64,000 bases of DNA from a virus. Positions 28,801 to 38,029 of this stretch are shown here, in pieces. The translations under genes and the position numbers were made by a program. The stretch is taken from the IMG/VR virus record IMGVR_UViG_3300030328_002122, positions 62,366 through 126,365 of that record; one strand, written 5' to 3'. Below the pieces are notes generated by a model, which was not told the origin of the DNA, did no database searches, and worked only from the letters and a program-made list of their open reading frames with translations. The stretch's first letter is position 1. Each line of letters starts with the position of its first letter.

Positions 28801-29960
28801 TTTTTAAAAATGGACTAATAAAAGCACAAACTGATCAAAGTGTTCAAATGACTTACACACCTGGCACTACTGACGCTGTCTTTCCTACAAATGAATGGCA
28901 TCATTATGCTCTACAAAGATCAAGTGGTACTACAAAATTTTTTCTTGATGGTAAAGAAAAGACTAGTATTTCTGATACTGCAAATCACACATCTAATACT
29001 TGTAAGATTGGTGGTTATGGTGCTGATGATACTAATGATAAGAAATTTCTTGGTTATATGTCTGATTTTAGAATTGTTAAGGGTGCAACTGCTCATACTG
29101 TAACATCTGCGGCCTCATATGGGGGCGGTTCTATTACTTTTGATGGAACTGGTGACTATGTAACTGGTGTGGTAACAGCAGCAGGAACTAGTGATTTTAC
29201 TTTAGAATGTTGGTTCAATTTTGATGCTACAGGACATAAAGGTATTATGCATATAGGAAATAATGCATGGAGTGGTTCTAATAGTGCTGGTATTGGTATG
29301 GCAATAAAACCATCAATAAGTGGTTATCAAATATATGCAAATGATACTTACACAAATACTAGTAATCAAGGTGTTATACCAGCTACTGGCAGTTGGCATC
29401 ATGGTGCTATGGTCAGAATAGGTCAAACTACAAGATTATATATTGATGGTATAGAAACTATATCTGTAGCAGATCCTAAAAATTATACATCAACACACAT
29501 TATGATTGGTGGATTTTATAGTACATCTCAAGTAATGGATGGAAAAATTTCAGACGTAAGATATGTTGTCGGAACAGGAGTTTATAGTGGCAACTTTTCC
29601 CCACCAGCTGGAAGATTGACATTAACTGGTGGAACTTATTTGGATACAACAAATGTCAATACATCAATACCTTCTGGTCATACTAAACTTTTAACTGCAA
29701 ATGAAGCAACTGGAGCTCCAAATGATGATAGTGCATCAAGTGTATCTTTAACTGCTAATGGTGATGCAGCTGCAAATGCCGCAACACCTTTTGTTGATAC
29801 AATACCATTACCAACATCAAAATCTACTGCAATAACAGGTACAGTATTATTAACTTGTCAACAAAGTACAGGCGATTTTACTGATGCAAGTTCAAGTAAT
29901 CATACAATATCGCAAGGTGCTACTGGTACAGTATTAGCAAAAAGACACCAACCATATTAG
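25809..29960 (+). CDS. LamG-repeat tail fibre-like protein 2
   Basis: 1383 residues, paralogue of the protein before it. It has the same N-terminal module (ARDRANRSGSDPLQIDNTKL) and Ig-like domain, then five LamG domains at about 250-425, 430-610, 675-855, 930-1095 and 1105-1275. Domain ends carry FTPPSGPLTKTGGTYP-type linkers. Some linkers are nearly identical at DNA level (for example near 27541 and 28300). It has its own ribosome binding site (AAAGGA). Probably a trimeric adhesin that recognises cell-surface glycans (inference). Confidence 0.82.
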   Translation: MSIARDRANRSGSDPLQIDNTKLVTDSGDLKVQDVSGNEKKLIASEIHVGTGADKVILKRDSSTGKVAIQTQASGEAAEGGTVASTTVYATTALLPTNPTDGQQALVTANNFMFIAKSNGWYKIAEITNTAPTISSAGNASYQFLTDGTPVSIEITATDSEVGSALQYKYVVSSGSIGSTAAITSSATSGGTYSALAANTLTTNKFFKVTPSTTDAHAGTFSLTFSASDGVAVATSSASEFTLQFDVPGSYKVGPYNADTDYYSFPASSDFNFGSNNFTIEAWVWPDGAAADKRGSWIEWGPDDSNNVLRIFQGSSTQSASNTDNDLEAIYIVGGTDKFEIVAQDGLKPNAWNHIALQRVSNTIHLFVDGSEVGSASYSGTVDLSSWVGYLGMDKYGTDRTATGYISNVRVVNGSSAYSVTAAPHSGSILLSGGAVTTSTSTDFTMGTGDWTIELWFKYGSSSLSGNNYLLDLGSNGLRFTFTSGSIFATLNHGAGDTIDYDMVDDLGSLDTSKWYHLAFTRSGTTLKLYLDGVLKGTDTGISSNHATNTFTLGGYGGGGYNWQGGVCDLRIVKGKAVYTGAFTPPSGPLTKTGGTYPSNVNISNPSASQTIMLLGNNASSVTDTSDTPHTMSHGGSVSASSAVPIAASITKPTSGLTAVTNTKLLTMKGAEPSKVTNGGTTLASQGSSELNVTSTHIPAWGTTWTLETWAYFTSGGSYRNIFHGGAVGSAWYMARVGAAIQPYNMGFNYSNMGSTSVNQWHHIAATCNNGSFVLYIDGVSAGTATASASGTNPLGVGSSQDIRLFTNSVDSQDMTGTLSDSRVVVGTCVYTGAFTPPSGPLTRTGGTYPSNTNVNTSIPSAHTYLLTNQTSSGLVTDNSQYNATMYQLGVTTGAGYEKLLDVNSQVTAKVLTKYGDAKHDYATPFAQGSGGSAFFGTYLGANNANIGTLIPTANSDFTLGTGDYCVDGWFKNTFPVNTGITHNERLFDIGNNGCRIFFKNGLIKAQTDQSVQMTYTPGTTDAVFPTNEWHHYALQRSSGTTKFFLDGKEKTSISDTANHTSNTCKIGGYGADDTNDKKFLGYMSDFRIVKGATAHTVTSAASYGGGSITFDGTGDYVTGVVTAAGTSDFTLECWFNFDATGHKGIMHIGNNAWSGSNSAGIGMAIKPSISGYQIYANDTYTNTSNQGVIPATGSWHHGAMVRIGQTTRLYIDGIETISVADPKNYTSTHIMIGGFYSTSQVMDGKISDVRYVVGTGVYSGNFSPPAGRLTLTGGTYLDTTNVNTSIPSGHTKLLTANEATGAPNDDSASSVSLTANGDAAANAATPFVDTIPLPTSKSTAITGTVLLTCQQSTGDFTDASSSNHTISQGATGTVLAKRHQPY

Positions 29961-29965
29961 GATAG

Positions 29966-29973
29966 TATAAATA
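29966..29973 (+). promoter_or_regulatory. T4-late-like promoter octamer
   Basis: Perfect TATAAATA between fibre genes 2 and 3, 18 bases before the ATG at 29991, with an AAAAGGA ribosome binding site in between. No -35 box is evident, as expected for a T4 late promoter. Confidence 0.6.
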
Positions 29974-29990
29974 CTTAAAAAGGAATAACT

Positions 29991-32900
29991 ATGGGAAAAT
30001 CAAGAGATAGAGCTAATCGTTCTGGAAGTGATCCAGTAAATATCGGCACAACAAGGTTGGCTGTTGATTCTGGTAATGTAAAAGTCACTGCTCAAGATGG
30101 TACAACATTTAAAAAGATTTTTGCAGAAGAAGTGCAAGTAGGGGTTGGTAATAATAGAGTTATACTTAAAAGAGGTTCAGATGGAAAAGCTGAGTTTCAA
30201 TCTACAGCTGATGGTGGTGGTTCAACAACAAATTTAACAGTAGGTGGTTCTAGTACTGTAACTAATCCTTCCGATTTACCCATTACTGGAAATCAAGCTG
30301 GTGATACAATATTGGTAACATCAAATAATAATTTGATGATCTACAATGGTTCTGGTTGGTACAAAATAGCTACCATAACTAATGCAACACCTACAATATC
30401 ATCAGCTGGAAATGCGAGTTATACTTTTGCTACAGATGGTACTCCAGTAAGTATCGAAATTACAGCATCTGATCCAGAGGGTGTTGCATTACAATATAAG
30501 TATCAAGTCACAACTGGTTCTCTTGGAAGTACAGCTGCTGTAACAAATAGTGCAACATCTGGTGGAACTTATAGTGCATTAGCCGCCAATACCTATAGTA
30601 ATAATAGATTTTTTAAAGTGACGCCCAGCACAAATAGTGCTCATGCTGGTGCATTCGCAATCACATTTTCTGTAACTGATGGTGTTAATACTGCTAATTC
30701 AAGTGCATCTTCATTTACTTTGGCATTTGAGGTTTCTGGTTCATTGAGATTTGATGGTACTGGAGATTATATAACTGTTCCAAGTTCTACTAATCTCCAA
30801 TTAGGATCATCAAACTTTACAGTAGAATTTTGGTTGTATTTACCTGTAGCAATTGCTAGTAATTATCAAATTTATATTGGAAAAGGGCATAATGCTGATA
30901 GCAGTAGAGAATGGTATTTAGAGGGTATGTCTGATGGAAAAATTGATTTATTTTGGTCAACTAATGGCGGTGGTTGGAGTAGTGCTGAAGTAACTGGAGT
31001 TTTACCTATAAGGACATGGCATCATATCGTTATGCAAAGAACAGGAAGTACTTTAAAGGTATATACAAACGGCAACGAATCATATGTTAATAGTTCTTTT
31101 CCAACTATTCATTCGGGCAGTCAAATATTAAACATTGGCGGGTTCAATGATGGAAGTGGACTATATTCAAATAGTTTTATGTCAAATGTAAGACTTATAA
31201 AAGGTTCTAATGCTTATACTACAACTGGTGGATCTATTAATCTTACTCCATCAAATGCAAATGTTTCTCTTGCCACAGATGCTGATTATTTGATAGGTAG
31301 TAGTGAAGATTTTACAATTGAAGCTTGGGTTTATACACCTTCAAGTTTTGCATTAAATAATGCTAAGTGGAGAACAGTTTATTTTTGTGGTACTAATGGT
31401 GCATTACAAATTGCATATGATACAGCTGGAAAACCTGTTTTTTATTCTGGAGGCAATATTATTCTTGCTACTACTGCTTCAACGGCATCAACTTGGGAAC
31501 ATATAGCTTTTACTAGAACTGGTTCTTCTATGGTATTTTATCGAAATGGTGTCGCTGATGGTACAGCTACAAATAATGCAGCACATGGTGCAAATACTAA
31601 TGCACATTATATTGGTGCTTATAGTGGAACTGAAGGTGGTCTTGGTGGTTATATATCTAATTTTAGATTTGTTGTAGGTACAGGTGTATATACTGGTGCT
31701 TTTACTCCACCTCATGCTTTAACAACTAGTGGTGGAACTTATGCTTCTACTGCAAACGTAAATACATCATTTACAGCTTCACATACTATGATATTAACTG
31801 GACAAAGTTCATCTTCAGTAACAGACGCAAGCCAGAAAAATGAAACTTTAACACTAGGAAGCAGTGCAGCTGCAGCTGCAAATAGTCCATTTATTACAGT
31901 ACCAACTGAACCAATAAGTGCTATATCAAATACTATGTTATTAGTAGGAACTGAAAAAGAATCAGTTGCTGTTACAGATGGTGCATATAGTTTTGATGCA
32001 GTTACATCAAGATTAAAAACTCCAGATTCTTCAAGTGGTGCTTATAATCTTCCTGCTGATACACCAATGACACTTGAAATGTGGTATTATATGAGAGCCA
32101 CTCCAGCTAATTCTGTATATCTTTGGTCATTACACGATTATCAAGTTCATATGACTTATTATAGTAGTTATAGTAGTCACAATCAACCTCATATGCAACT
32201 TTATCTTGGTAAAGGTGGTTCTACTAGATTGTATGGTAATGGAAATACAGGCACTTCTCTTAATACTTGGTATCATGTTGCTGTAACTAGAAATTCGAGC
32301 AATGTTTGGAATATGTATATTGATGGCGTAAAACAAACACTTGGTGCTGGTGGTGGAGCTGGTGGTTCACAAATAACTAATAATAGTGGTTGGACAGGAG
32401 CATCTGAAGCTGCAAGAATAGGAATAAATTGTTATCCAGTAGTTTCTAGTGCTTCTTGGGCTGTAAATTCTGGTATGAATGGAGCTCTTTCAGATATAAG
32501 ATGGGTCGTAGGAACTTGTGTTTATTCTGATAGTTTTACTCCACCTTCAGGCCCATTAACAAAAACTGGTGGAACTTATCCATCAAATACAAATATCAAT
32601 ACATCTATAACATCTTCTCACACTAAAATGTTAACTGCACAGAGTAGTGGTGTTGCTGGTGGTTTAGAATTTACTGGTAGTGGTGAAACTACTACTGCAA
32701 GTCATGCTGGTTTTGATTTTGGATCTAATGATTTTACTGTAGAATTTTGGTACAAATGGAAAGATAATAGTGGGTATCAAACTCTCATAGATCAATATTA
32801 TCATGTGGGGGCTCGTCATTTTTTACTTCAAGCTAATACTAGTACAACTAAATGGGGAGTATTTATAAATCAGACTCATATTGGAAGTGCTTATGAATCA

Positions 32901-34115
32901 TCAGATGCTACTATAGGTATATGGCATCATTATGCTATAGTAAGAAATGGTAGTGCGTTTAAGATGTATAGAGATGGCGTAGAAACTATATCTGCTACTG
33001 TTTCTGGATCATTAAGTGGAACAGAAGTTACAAAATTTAATCATGCATCACATACCACTTCTGGATCAGTTAGTAATTTACGAGTGGTAAAGGGTACAGC
33101 TGTGTACACAAGTGCTGGTTTTACATTACCAACTGGTAATTTAACTGCAATAAGTGGAACATCTTTATTGTTATTCCAAGAAAATAGTGGAACAACATTA
33201 GATGATGGTAGTACAAATAATGTTACTATAACAAAACATAGTGGTCATAATATTATAACTGGTGGTGGCCCATATTATTGGAAAGATAATAGTGATAGTG
33301 GTTTTAGATTATCTGCATCTGGTGCTGGAAATGCTACTAAAACAACTGGTGTAACATACCCTTCAAAAGATATAAGCACACAAAATAATTCATTATCTTT
33401 TAAAGGAGATACATCACACAGCTTTGCAACTCCATTTAGTGATGGTGGTGGTGGATCTACATTGTTTTGTGCTACTCAGACACTTGGCGGTAATCATTCG
33501 GGGCATTATGCTGATGCTCCAGATAGTGCCCAATTTAGTATGGGTACTGGTGATTTTACTATTGAGGGTTGGGTATATCCTTATGATCAACAACATAATC
33601 GAGGATTTTGGGCTTTAAGTACTACTGCTGCTGACAGTTGGAATTGGAATAGTGGAAATTCATTAGGATTTTTAAGAGGGTATGGTGATAGTGGAAATTT
33701 AGGGTTTTATGGTATTGGCAACGAACATAACTTAACTACTACTGTTAATCCAGCGATTAATACTTGGTTTCATTTTGCCTTTGTTAGAATTTCTAACACT
33801 TTAAAGATCTATATTGATGGTGTTGAAAAGCATTCTGCAACTGATAACACTAATTATACAGGTGATGGTATAAAAATTGGTGGTCTTGGTGGTGTCGGTG
33901 GTGTAGCACATTTTAATATGTCTAATTTCAGAATTGTTAAGGGAACTGGTGTCTATACAAGTGCTTTTAGTGTACCAACTTCACCATTAACTGCTATAAC
34001 AAACACAGTTTTATTAACTTGTAATGACAGTAATAAAGTTGATGATGCAAGTACATCTGGTCATGTTATCACTACTTATAATGATGTGATTGCAACAAGA
34101 TTTCATCCATTCTAA
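29991..34115 (+). CDS. LamG-repeat tail fibre-like protein 3
   Basis: 1374 residues, third paralogue. N-terminal module GKSRDRANRSGSDPVNIGTT, Ig-like domain at about 130-250, then five LamG domains at about 250-410, 415-590, 650-845, 880-1050 and 1150-1345. Its Ig-like domain DNA is almost the same as parts of both other copies (for example 30490-30600 against 23399-23500 and 26369-26410). The short stretch before each LamG domain varies most. Preceded by its own late promoter. Confidence 0.82.
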   Translation: MGKSRDRANRSGSDPVNIGTTRLAVDSGNVKVTAQDGTTFKKIFAEEVQVGVGNNRVILKRGSDGKAEFQSTADGGGSTTNLTVGGSSTVTNPSDLPITGNQAGDTILVTSNNNLMIYNGSGWYKIATITNATPTISSAGNASYTFATDGTPVSIEITASDPEGVALQYKYQVTTGSLGSTAAVTNSATSGGTYSALAANTYSNNRFFKVTPSTNSAHAGAFAITFSVTDGVNTANSSASSFTLAFEVSGSLRFDGTGDYITVPSSTNLQLGSSNFTVEFWLYLPVAIASNYQIYIGKGHNADSSREWYLEGMSDGKIDLFWSTNGGGWSSAEVTGVLPIRTWHHIVMQRTGSTLKVYTNGNESYVNSSFPTIHSGSQILNIGGFNDGSGLYSNSFMSNVRLIKGSNAYTTTGGSINLTPSNANVSLATDADYLIGSSEDFTIEAWVYTPSSFALNNAKWRTVYFCGTNGALQIAYDTAGKPVFYSGGNIILATTASTASTWEHIAFTRTGSSMVFYRNGVADGTATNNAAHGANTNAHYIGAYSGTEGGLGGYISNFRFVVGTGVYTGAFTPPHALTTSGGTYASTANVNTSFTASHTMILTGQSSSSVTDASQKNETLTLGSSAAAAANSPFITVPTEPISAISNTMLLVGTEKESVAVTDGAYSFDAVTSRLKTPDSSSGAYNLPADTPMTLEMWYYMRATPANSVYLWSLHDYQVHMTYYSSYSSHNQPHMQLYLGKGGSTRLYGNGNTGTSLNTWYHVAVTRNSSNVWNMYIDGVKQTLGAGGGAGGSQITNNSGWTGASEAARIGINCYPVVSSASWAVNSGMNGALSDIRWVVGTCVYSDSFTPPSGPLTKTGGTYPSNTNINTSITSSHTKMLTAQSSGVAGGLEFTGSGETTTASHAGFDFGSNDFTVEFWYKWKDNSGYQTLIDQYYHVGARHFLLQANTSTTKWGVFINQTHIGSAYESSDATIGIWHHYAIVRNGSAFKMYRDGVETISATVSGSLSGTEVTKFNHASHTTSGSVSNLRVVKGTAVYTSAGFTLPTGNLTAISGTSLLLFQENSGTTLDDGSTNNVTITKHSGHNIITGGGPYYWKDNSDSGFRLSASGAGNATKTTGVTYPSKDISTQNNSLSFKGDTSHSFATPFSDGGGGSTLFCATQTLGGNHSGHYADAPDSAQFSMGTGDFTIEGWVYPYDQQHNRGFWALSTTAADSWNWNSGNSLGFLRGYGDSGNLGFYGIGNEHNLTTTVNPAINTWFHFAFVRISNTLKIYIDGVEKHSATDNTNYTGDGIKIGGLGGVGGVAHFNMSNFRIVKGTGVYTSAFSVPTSPLTAITNTVLLTCNDSNKVDDASTSGHVITTYNDVIATRFHPF

Positions 34116-34132
34116 AATTAAAGGAAAATAAA

Positions 34133-35764
34133 ATGGGAAAATATGGAAAAACAATAACAGACTCATATAAAGAAGTTTTAGAGTGGACAGAAACTACAAA
34201 TGAACTTCAAGAGAAAAAGAAAGTAACCAAACGAGAAATTGATAAGTTAGAAGATGGCAATGAACATGGAATGGTTGCACTCAAACTTGCACAATCTTTT
34301 GGTACTCCTAAAGAAATTAAGACAGTTCAAGACATTAATAAAAGACATAATAGAGCTGGATCTATTGAACATAAAGATCAAAAAGAAAGAGATGCAATTA
34401 TTCGTAAGTACTACGATATGGCAGAAAAAGTTGAACTTGATGAAATGAATCCAACTGATCATGTTAAGAAAAAAGGTGACAAGTATTGTGTATATAATGC
34501 AGATGGTAGTGTTGCAAAAGAGTTTGATAATGAAGAAGATGCTAATAAATATGCGATTGACAATCACGATAAACTAATGAATGAAGAAGATAAACTTGAT
34601 GAGGGTGCATTTTGGGGTCAGGATAAAATGGTCAAGTTCTTCAAAGATGCTGATAAGAAAAAAGGTCTTGTTCAGTTGAAAAAATCCACAGGTAGTTCAA
34701 CATCAACGACTGTAACAGTCAAAGCAAAAGATATTAAAAAATATGAGAAACAAGGGTTTGAATTAGATCCTTACTTTGATGACATGAGAGAAGAAGTTGA
34801 ACTTGATGAGAAATACGACTTGTATCATAAGTCTTTTTCAGATGCAATGAAACACGCTGTAGACTATGCAAAAAGTAAAATGGGTATTACAGTTGATCCA
34901 AAAGAAATTGATGATAAGGTTGCAACTGGCCCGAAAAAACCTTCTGATGGTAAAACTAATAAGTATAGGTTAAAGGGTAAGGGTGGAACTTTACAAATTC
35001 AAGTATATAACAAAGGTGGATCAAAACCATTTGAATTAAATATGTATAAAGAAGAAATTGAACTTGATGAAGCAAAGTTTCAAGTAAATTATTCAAAGAA
35101 TAATAAATTGTATTCAAAAACAATAAATGCAAAAGACGAAGATGATGCAGAAGAAAAGGCAATCAAACAATTCAAGATTGATGATGACGATATTAGAAGT
35201 GTTGTTAAAGAGTCACTTACTGAAGATGCAATGATTATAGATTTGGATTATTCTAAAAATCCAAAAGGTCTTTACAACGCAGTTCTTCAAATGTCCAAAA
35301 GATTAGGTCTTACAATATACAATGCACCACAAGCTATGAAAGACTTACAAACTAAAGGTAAAGTTAGACTTGGTGGTACAGGTGCAAACCTTGTTAAGTT
35401 TATGAAACATCTAAATGACAAAGGTATTGAACCTAGTGTTGATGTTCAAAAAGGTAAGATGAAAGAAGAACTAGACTCTAGTCTAGAGGAAAAGAAACTT
35501 ACAGATGCAGAGATGAAGAAAAGAGAAGAGATCGCAAAGGCTATAGAAAAAGATGATCCAGATATGCCTATGGATAAGAAGATGGCGATTGCAACTGCAA
35601 CTGCAAAGAGAGTCGCAGAGGAAGAAGAACCAGATAAACCAGACACTGCGAAACAAGTAGATCAGATGCGTGATGATAAAAAGAAAACACGTATCGCACA
35701 ATTACAACTACAGATTGCAAAAGCAACTGAAACTATTAATAAATTAAATACACAGGAGAAATAA
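34133..35764 (+). CDS. Charged late protein with repeated ELDE head-protease-like sites
   Basis: 543 residues, lysine- and glutamate-rich, no known fold. It is built of modules separated by V/I-E-L-D-E motifs: VELDEM (100-105), KLDEG (154-158), VELDEK (222-227), IELDEA (309-314). Two of these (LDE/G, LDE/A) fit the T4 prohead protease gp21 consensus (L/I)xE/(A,G,S). The C-terminus has a helix ending IATATAKRVAEEEE and a coiled coil (RIAQLQLQIAKATETINKL). A processed head-internal or scaffold-associated protein is the favoured reading (inference). Confidence 0.65.
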   Translation: MGKYGKTITDSYKEVLEWTETTNELQEKKKVTKREIDKLEDGNEHGMVALKLAQSFGTPKEIKTVQDINKRHNRAGSIEHKDQKERDAIIRKYYDMAEKVELDEMNPTDHVKKKGDKYCVYNADGSVAKEFDNEEDANKYAIDNHDKLMNEEDKLDEGAFWGQDKMVKFFKDADKKKGLVQLKKSTGSSTSTTVTVKAKDIKKYEKQGFELDPYFDDMREEVELDEKYDLYHKSFSDAMKHAVDYAKSKMGITVDPKEIDDKVATGPKKPSDGKTNKYRLKGKGGTLQIQVYNKGGSKPFELNMYKEEIELDEAKFQVNYSKNNKLYSKTINAKDEDDAEEKAIKQFKIDDDDIRSVVKESLTEDAMIIDLDYSKNPKGLYNAVLQMSKRLGLTIYNAPQAMKDLQTKGKVRLGGTGANLVKFMKHLNDKGIEPSVDVQKGKMKEELDSSLEEKKLTDAEMKKREEIAKAIEKDDPDMPMDKKMAIATATAKRVAEEEEPDKPDTAKQVDQMRDDKKKTRIAQLQLQIAKATETINKLNTQEK

Positions 35765-36418
35765 ATGTCCAAGTACTTTGAAACTAAAAAGGATAGTTTG
35801 GAACAGGCTGTGCTTGAGGCAATGTCGCCTGTACAGCCCGAAACAATTGTAGAAAAAATTGAGTATGTAGAATATAAATTTAAAAATTCTAAAGATGCAA
35901 AATCTGCTAAGTCATACTTTGAAGGAATCCAACTAATGACTTTTGATGTGAATGATGATAACATTAGTAATGGAGAACTTATGGTAGATGCTGGTAACAA
36001 AGATATGACCAAGTATCACAAAGAAGTTATGCAAAAGTTTAAACCAAAAGTAATGACTCAAGAAAAGAAACTTACAGATGAAGATAAACTTGATGCAGTA
36101 AATCCAGACGCTGTTAAAAAGAAATTTAAAGATCGTAAGGATAAAGATATTGACAATGATGGTGATGTAGATTCATCTGATAAGTTTTTACATAAAAGAC
36201 GTAAAGCAATATCAAAAGCAGTTAAAGAACAAAGTGAAACACTAATTCAAAGAGCTGCAAATGAGATTACAAAAATGTGGGAAAAGTCTGCAAATGTAAA
36301 AAGTGAAGAAGAAATGGATGATGAAGATGATGAAGAACCTAAGAATGGTAAAAAAACCATGACAGGTAAACCAATGTCTAAGGTTGAAACGGCCCCAAAA
36401 GACAAGATTGAGAAATAG
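35765..36418 (+). CDS. Acidic protein with EF-hand/dockerin-like calcium loop
   Basis: 217 residues, starting directly at the preceding stop. The N-terminal part is a small alpha/beta domain (EYVEYKFKNSKDAKSAKSYF). A calcium-loop motif D-K-D-I-D-N-D-G-D-V-D-S-S-D lies at about residues 127-140, followed by a basic helix (KFLHKRRKAISKAV). The tail is strongly acidic (EEEMDDEDDEE). Similar proteins are found beside structural genes in marine T4-like phages. Function unknown. Confidence 0.7.
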   Translation: MSKYFETKKDSLEQAVLEAMSPVQPETIVEKIEYVEYKFKNSKDAKSAKSYFEGIQLMTFDVNDDNISNGELMVDAGNKDMTKYHKEVMQKFKPKVMTQEKKLTDEDKLDAVNPDAVKKKFKDRKDKDIDNDGDVDSSDKFLHKRRKAISKAVKEQSETLIQRAANEITKMWEKSANVKSEEEMDDEDDEEPKNGKKTMTGKPMSKVETAPKDKIEK

Positions 36419-36457
36419 ATAAATAGAAGAGTAAATTCTTAGAGAAGGAGAAATGAT

Positions 36458-37015
36458 ATGGCCCTATGGGGAAATTCAAGTACTGATGAGTCCAAACCAA
36501 AGTGGACTACTGATGGAAATAAAACAGCAGATAAACAAAATGTCTTTGCAACAGCGCAAGGATGGGTTATGCGTCATTATACAAAAGCTGATAAATCAAC
36601 GCATTATGATGAAATTCTTTGTGCAATGAAAGGACTTCCTACTGCTCTGGCAGCTGCAACAATTACTTCTGTTCACTTTGACACGAAAACATTAGCACGA
36701 GCTGCTACTGGTAAAGTTATTGTTGTGTATAACGAACTTGTTGATGTTACTAGTGGTGCAACTCTAGTTGTTACAGCATCTGGACAATCAAATCCAACAG
36801 CTACTGCAGCTGCACAGACAGGTACAAATCGTGTGGAGTTCACATTTACAGTTCCTAATGCGGCAACCAATCTTTCAATTGGTGCTCAGACTCTTGGTGG
36901 TGGAAATAAAACTAAAGATGCAGGCACAAACACTAATTCTGATAAAGTATTCGCTGCTGGTGATGTTATCGGTGCAGGCGGTAGTGGTGCAACTAAGACT
37001 ATAGCAGTTGCATAA
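36458..37015 (+). CDS. Probable virion decoration/structural protein
   Basis: 185 residues. Starts MALWGNSSTDESKPKW behind a GAGAAGGAG ribosome binding site. The N-terminal part is conserved in T4-like marine phages (VFATAQGWVMRHY). The rest is Thr/Ala/Gly-rich beta-type sequence (TGKVIVVYNELVDVTSGATL) with an alanine-rich end. Composition and position suggest a structural beta-sandwich protein. The exact site in the virion is unknown. Confidence 0.6.
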   Translation: MALWGNSSTDESKPKWTTDGNKTADKQNVFATAQGWVMRHYTKADKSTHYDEILCAMKGLPTALAAATITSVHFDTKTLARAATGKVIVVYNELVDVTSGATLVVTASGQSNPTATAAAQTGTNRVEFTFTVPNAATNLSIGAQTLGGGNKTKDAGTNTNSDKVFAAGDVIGAGGSGATKTIAVA

Positions 37016-37033
37016 TAAATAGTAAGGATAATT

Positions 37034-37288
37034 ATGAAAAAGAATGGTAACACTTTAAGTGTTGATGATATTGAAAAAAGAAAAGAAATGTTACAAACTG
37101 ATATGAAACAAGTTCAGAAACAGTTGGAACAAACAGAAAAAATGAAGTTTCAGTTGACGGCTCAACATAATGCACTCAATGGTGCAATACAACAATGTGA
37201 CTCGTTTATTGAACAATTAAGTGGGGCGAATAACGTCAGTAGCATCCCCTCGCAAGACGATAGAGCAGTAACTACTGCTCTTAGTTGA
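37034..37288 (+). CDS. Small coiled-coil protein
   Basis: 84 residues. One long helix of heptads: DIEKRKEMLQTDMKQVQKQ and LEQTEKMKFQLTAQHNALNG, ending CDSFIEQLSG. Likely an oligomerisation or chaperone-like factor for neighbouring virion proteins. Its 3' end is followed within 25 bp by the next gene, with a TAGGAGA ribosome binding site. Confidence 0.6.
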   Translation: MKKNGNTLSVDDIEKRKEMLQTDMKQVQKQLEQTEKMKFQLTAQHNALNGAIQQCDSFIEQLSGANNVSSIPSQDDRAVTTALS

Positions 37289-37312
37289 GGGTTTAAAATA
37301 TAGGAGATAAAA

Positions 37313-37798
37313 ATGGCTGATAAAAAAATAACAGCGTTAACAGATTTAGGTGCAGCTATAGCAGATGTAGATTTACTACACGTTATAGATGATCCTGCTG
37401 GTAATCCAGTAAATAAAAAAGTTAGTATTGCAAATGTTTTTAACAATATTCCAACATATCTTGGATTGGGTGGAACTGCACAAACACTTACTGCAACAGG
37501 TAATCCGACAGTTGGTGCTGGTGCATCATCAATAACATTAGTTGATTTAAGTGGTGCAAGTAGTAGTACAGCTGCAACTGGTACATTGGGTACAGGAACA
37601 AATGGTCAAATTAAAATAGTTGCAATGAAAAACGCACCTTCATCAAGTTCAGCATATACACTAACTGTAACTAATTGGGGATCAACTGCTACTGGAACTA
37701 ACCAAATTGTATTAAACGCAATAGGTGAAGCTGTAGTTCTAATATGGATAGTAGATAAGTGGTATGTACTTTCAAATTTTAATGCAACCATTAGCTAA
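37313..37798 (+). CDS. Probable virion structural protein (fibre-like N-terminus)
   Basis: 161 residues. The N-terminus [20 protein letters not shown], then [20 protein letters not shown], is the attachment-type module of many tail fibre and spike proteins. The remainder is a single beta-rich domain with Ala/Ser/Thr/Gly repeats ending in [19 protein letters not shown]. It may be a short fibre or adaptor (inference). Confidence 0.65.
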   Translation: MADKKITALTDLGAAIADVDLLHVIDDPAGNPVNKKVSIANVFNNIPTYLGLGGTAQTLTATGNPTVGAGASSITLVDLSGASSSTAATGTLGTGTNGQIKIVAMKNAPSSSSAYTLTVTNWGSTATGTNQIVLNAIGEAVVLIWIVDKWYVLSNFNATIS

Positions 37799-37812
37799 GG
37801 GAGATTAAAACT

Positions 37813-38028
37813 ATGAAAAAATCTCCTATAGATCCTATCAGATATGGTGCAAATGGTAAACCCATATCTGAAAGTTCTGAAGTTTTACAGGAAATATTAC
37901 AGGAAAATCCTAATATTGTAAAACTTCATAAGAAAAAAGATCCAATGTTACATACTCATGATGATGGTGTGGAACATTCACATAAGGGTGGTGATAAACC
38001 ACACGAACATAATGAAGAGGAAGATTAA
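37813..38028 (+). CDS. Small histidine-rich hypothetical protein
   Basis: 71 residues, not recognised. Starts KKSPIDPIRYGANGKPI. The C-terminal third is rich in His, Asp, Glu and Lys (PMLHTHDDGVEHSHKGGD), a composition suited to metal binding. Good ribosome binding site (AAGGGAGA). Confidence 0.55.
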   Translation: MKKSPIDPIRYGANGKPISESSEVLQEILQENPNIVKLHKKKDPMLHTHDDGVEHSHKGGDKPHEHNEEED

Positions 38029-38029
38029 A

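Noticed and set aside
22897-34115. CRISPR array or tandem repeat array
   Set aside because: The repeated DNA consists of coding segments of paralogous LamG and Ig-like domains with variable spacing, in frame, not short direct repeats with uniform spacers.
37958-38029. Upstream extension of the 38030 gene
   Set aside because: The longer frame overlaps the 37813 gene completely at its 3' end and encodes an unlikely His/Met-rich stretch; ATG 38030 follows GAGGAAG and gives a targeting-like N-terminus.
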